Assembly: GCF_006228125.1 (NCBI RefSeq)
Contig: NZ_VDFY01000255.1
Coordinates: 1 to 39,467, forward strand
DNA from: Micromonospora orduensis
Lineage (GTDB): Bacteria; Actinomycetota; Actinomycetes; Mycobacteriales; Micromonosporaceae
Direction: 5' to 3'
DNA: 39,467 nucleotides
Shown: piece after piece, positions 37,489-39,467 of the stretch
Numbering within the stretch: position 1 is the first letter of the stretch
Layout of the letters: each line of letters begins with the position of its first letter
The notes under the pieces: model-generated
What the model saw: only the letters and a program-made list of their open reading frames with translations
The model's database searches: none
Told to the model about the DNA's origin: nothing
Translations under genes and position numbers: made by a program

Positions 37489-39467
37489 CTATCCCCGGCC
37501 GGCGGCGTACGCGGCCAGCCAGGCGACCTGGGCCGGGTCCAGCGACGGGCGTACCCGTTGCCGGGCGGTCGCCACGTGCGCGGCGGTGACCGTCGCGGCG
37601 GTCAACGACTCGCGCATCGCGGCCAGCGCCGCCTCCCGGACCAGCGCCGCGCAGTCCGCCGCCGAGAAGCCGACCAGCTCGTCGCCGAGGGCGGCCAGGT
37701 CGACGTCCGGTGCCAGCGGCACGTGCCGGGAGGCGGCCCGCAGGATGTCCGCCCGCGCGCCCGGATCCGGTGGCGGCACGTAGACCAGCCGTTCCATGCG
37801 CCCCGGCCGCAGCAGCGCCGGGTCGACCAGGTCCGGCCGGTTCGTCGCGCCGACCACCACGACGTTGCGCAGGGTCTCCACCCCGTCCAACTCGGTGAGC
37901 AGCGCGGCGACGACCCGGTCCGTGGTGCCGCCGTCGGTGGCCTGGCCGCGCACCGGCGCGAGCGCGTCCACCTCGTCCAGGAAGATCAGCGTCGGGGCCG
38001 CCTCCCGGGCCCGGCGGAACAGCTCGCGGACGGCGCGTTCGCTCTCGCCCACCCACTTGGAGAGCAGTTCGGCGCCCTTCACCGAGAGGACGTTCGCCCG
38101 TCCCGACCCGGCCAGCGCGGTCACCAGGTACGTCTTGCCGCAGCCGGGCGGCCCGTAGAGCAGCACGCCGCGCGGTGGCTGCACACCGAGCCGGGCGAAC
38201 GTGTCCGGGTAGGTCAGCGGCCACAGCACCGACTCGGTCAACGTCTGCTTGACCTCGCCCAGACCGCCGACGTCGTCCAGGGTCACCGAGGCCACCTCCA
38301 GGGTGGACGCGGCCATCGTGGTCGGCCGGACCACCTCCAGAGCGGCGGTGAAGTCACCCATCGACACCGTCGGCGTCTCGGCCACCTTCTGCCGCAGCGC
38401 GGCGCGTACCCCGGCCTCGCGGACCAACGCGGCCAGGTCCGCCGCGACGAAGCCGGGGGTACGCGCGGCCACCTCGTCCAGCCGTACGTCGTCGGCGAGC
38501 GGCACCTGGCGGGTCAGCACGGTGAGTTGTTCGCGGCGCAGCGCCGGGTCGGGCAGCGGGATGCTGATCCGCAGCGACAGCAGGTCCGGCGTGCGCAGGG
38601 CCGGGTCGACCGCCTCCGGTCGGCTGGTGGTGCACACCACGGCGGCACCGGCCCTGATGGTCTCGGCGAGCACCTGCCGGAACACGGTCGCCACCGGGCC
38701 GGGCTCGTCGGCCGGAGCGAGTGCCTCCACGTCGGTGACCAGCAGCACCGCCGGTCCGTCGGCGCGTACCGCCGTCGCCGCGGCGCGCAGCCGGTCCGCG
38801 GCGGCCTGGTTGGTCAGCGCGGCCAGCTCGGGCGCCCACAGCGGGTGCACGCGGGCGCCGACGCGGGCCGCCACCGCCCGGACCAGCGCCGACTTGCCGG
38901 AGCCGGCCGGCCCGCCGAGCAGCACGCCCAGCGAGATGGTGGTGCCGAGCCGCCCGAGCACCTCCCGGTGGTGGAAGCCGAGGTCGAGCAGTTCGGTCAG
39001 CTCCTCGGCCTGGGGCCGCAGACCGGGCAGTTCGTCCACGTCCGGGGCGTCGTCGGCCAGAACAGCCTGCGGGGCCGTGCCGCTCGCCCGGACCGGCGCG
39101 GCGGCGGCCGGGATGGGCGCGTCGTGCGTGGCCGGCCCGTGCTCCCAGCCGACAAGGGTGTCCATGGTGACCAGCGCACCGGCGGCCGGTTCCACAGCGA
39201 CCACGGTGAGCAGCGTGCTCGTCCAGGCGAAGCCGACCGTGTTGGCGAGACTGCGACGGGCCGCCTCGACCAGGCTGCGTACCGAGGCGTCCGGCAGCAC
39301 ATCCTGCGGCAACAGCGACACGTCGTCGCCGACGGTGACCACCTTGCCCAGCAGGGCGAGCCGGAGCATCTCCGGGCTGACCGCCGCCACCACCCCCACC
39401 GGGCCACGCAGGACGACCCGACCCGCCCCCGTCAGCGGCATCGGGCCCACCCGTACCTGACCGCCGT
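37489..39467 (-). CDS. CDC48-type tandem AAA+ ATPase (N-terminus beyond the window)
   Basis: At least 653 residues from the GTG at 39450. The frame stays open to the window end (reading GQVRV just before), so the true start is probably outside. An N-domain (~1-165) precedes two AAA+ modules. D1 has Walker A GGPAGSGKSAL (~180), but its Walker B reads VLLVTDVEAL, lacking the catalytic Glu after Asp, and the arginine-finger region is poor. D2 has Walker A GPPGCGKTYL (~436), Walker B LIFLDEVDAL (~488) and ATNRPDLVDPALLRPGRME with the sensor and arginine finger intact. The final helix contains a normal D2 C-domain. CDC48/p97-like proteins remodel protein complexes. It converges on gvpK, and gvpN (the usual gas-vesicle AAA protein) is absent from the cluster, so a vesicle role is possible but unproven. 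Confidence 0.88.
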   Translation of the reverse strand, partial: GGQVRVGPMPLTGAGRVVLRGPVGVVAAVSPEMLRLALLGKVVTVGDDVSLLPQDVLPDASVRSLVEAARRSLANTVGFAWTSTLLTVVAVEPAAGALVTMDTLVGWEHGPATHDAPIPAAAAPVRASGTAPQAVLADDAPDVDELPGLRPQAEELTELLDLGFHHREVLGRLGTTISLGVLLGGPAGSGKSALVRAVAARVGARVHPLWAPELAALTNQAAADRLRAAATAVRADGPAVLLVTDVEALAPADEPGPVATVFRQVLAETIRAGAAVVCTTSRPEAVDPALRTPDLLSLRISIPLPDPALRREQLTVLTRQVPLADDVRLDEVAARTPGFVAADLAALVREAGVRAALRQKVAETPTVSMGDFTAALEVVRPTTMAASTLEVASVTLDDVGGLGEVKQTLTESVLWPLTYPDTFARLGVQPPRGVLLYGPPGCGKTYLVTALAGSGRANVLSVKGAELLSKWVGESERAVRELFRRAREAAPTLIFLDEVDALAPVRGQATDGGTTDRVVAALLTELDGVETLRNVVVVGATNRPDLVDPALLRPGRMERLVYVPPPDPGARADILRAASRHVPLAPDVDLAALGDELVGFSAADCAALVREAALAAMRESLTAATVTAAHVATARQRVRPSLDPAQVAWLAAYAAGRG

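Overview
The window is very GC-rich DNA with strong G/C preference at third codon positions, many GTG starts, and actinobacterial families such as DUF3263, DUF4032 and an actinobacterial gas-vesicle set. The best guess is a filamentous actinomycete of the Micromonosporaceae (Micromonospora-like); this is inferred from gene content and not proven. No rRNA, tRNA, CRISPR array, insertion sequence or attachment site was seen.

Layout. 1-7041: end of an unidentified secreted/surface-type protein, an HNH nuclease, an uncharacterised two-helix membrane protein, a CrtU-like FAD desaturase next to a pyrimidine-dimer-glycosylase-like protein, a two-RCK-domain ion-channel protein with an unusual pore, and a small membrane-anchored BMP-like fragment. 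7151-19772: a 3718-residue exported RHS/YD-repeat polymorphic toxin ending in a compact nucleotide/nucleic-acid deaminase-like tip (CAE + CxxC), followed 40 nt later by a seven-bladed WD40 protein with an extra helical C-terminal domain. The WD40 protein is the natural candidate for the cognate immunity protein and is the most novel item here. 19811-23137: an APC permease, a PAP2 phosphatase and a DUF4032 kinase-like protein. 23194-27241: an amino-sugar operon (SIS-domain isomerase/deaminase, ROK kinase, NagA) divergent from a DeoR-family regulator, with repeated TTTCGCGC elements between them. 27288-29429: a two-gene ABC exporter behind tandem palindromes and closed by a clear hairpin. 29490-32029: DUF3263 protein, small membrane protein, a 53-residue basic peptide, PP2C-like phosphatase and GNAT acetyltransferase. 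32159-37476: a ten-gene gas-vesicle operon (two accessory genes, then gvpA, F, G, O, J, L, S, K), preceded by a good match to a SigB/SigF-type stress promoter. 37489-39467: a convergent CDC48-type tandem AAA+ ATPase that runs off the window.

How the parts work together. The RHS shell, cationic linker, hydrophobic segment and deaminase tip form one contact-toxin architecture, with base composition changing at the tip and staying different through the WD40 gene, as expected for swapped toxin/immunity cassettes. The amino-sugar genes form a catabolic route GlcNAc -> GlcNAc-6-P -> GlcN-6-P -> Fru-6-P under a local repressor. The gas-vesicle genes are translationally coupled and carry no gvpN; the convergent AAA+ protein is the only AAA ATPase nearby.

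A recurring regulatory feature is the pattern TANNNT-N6-(A/G)TG directly at six gene starts (4440, 6466, 18348, 21046, 21823, 29490), which points to leaderless transcription of these genes, including the candidate immunity gene.
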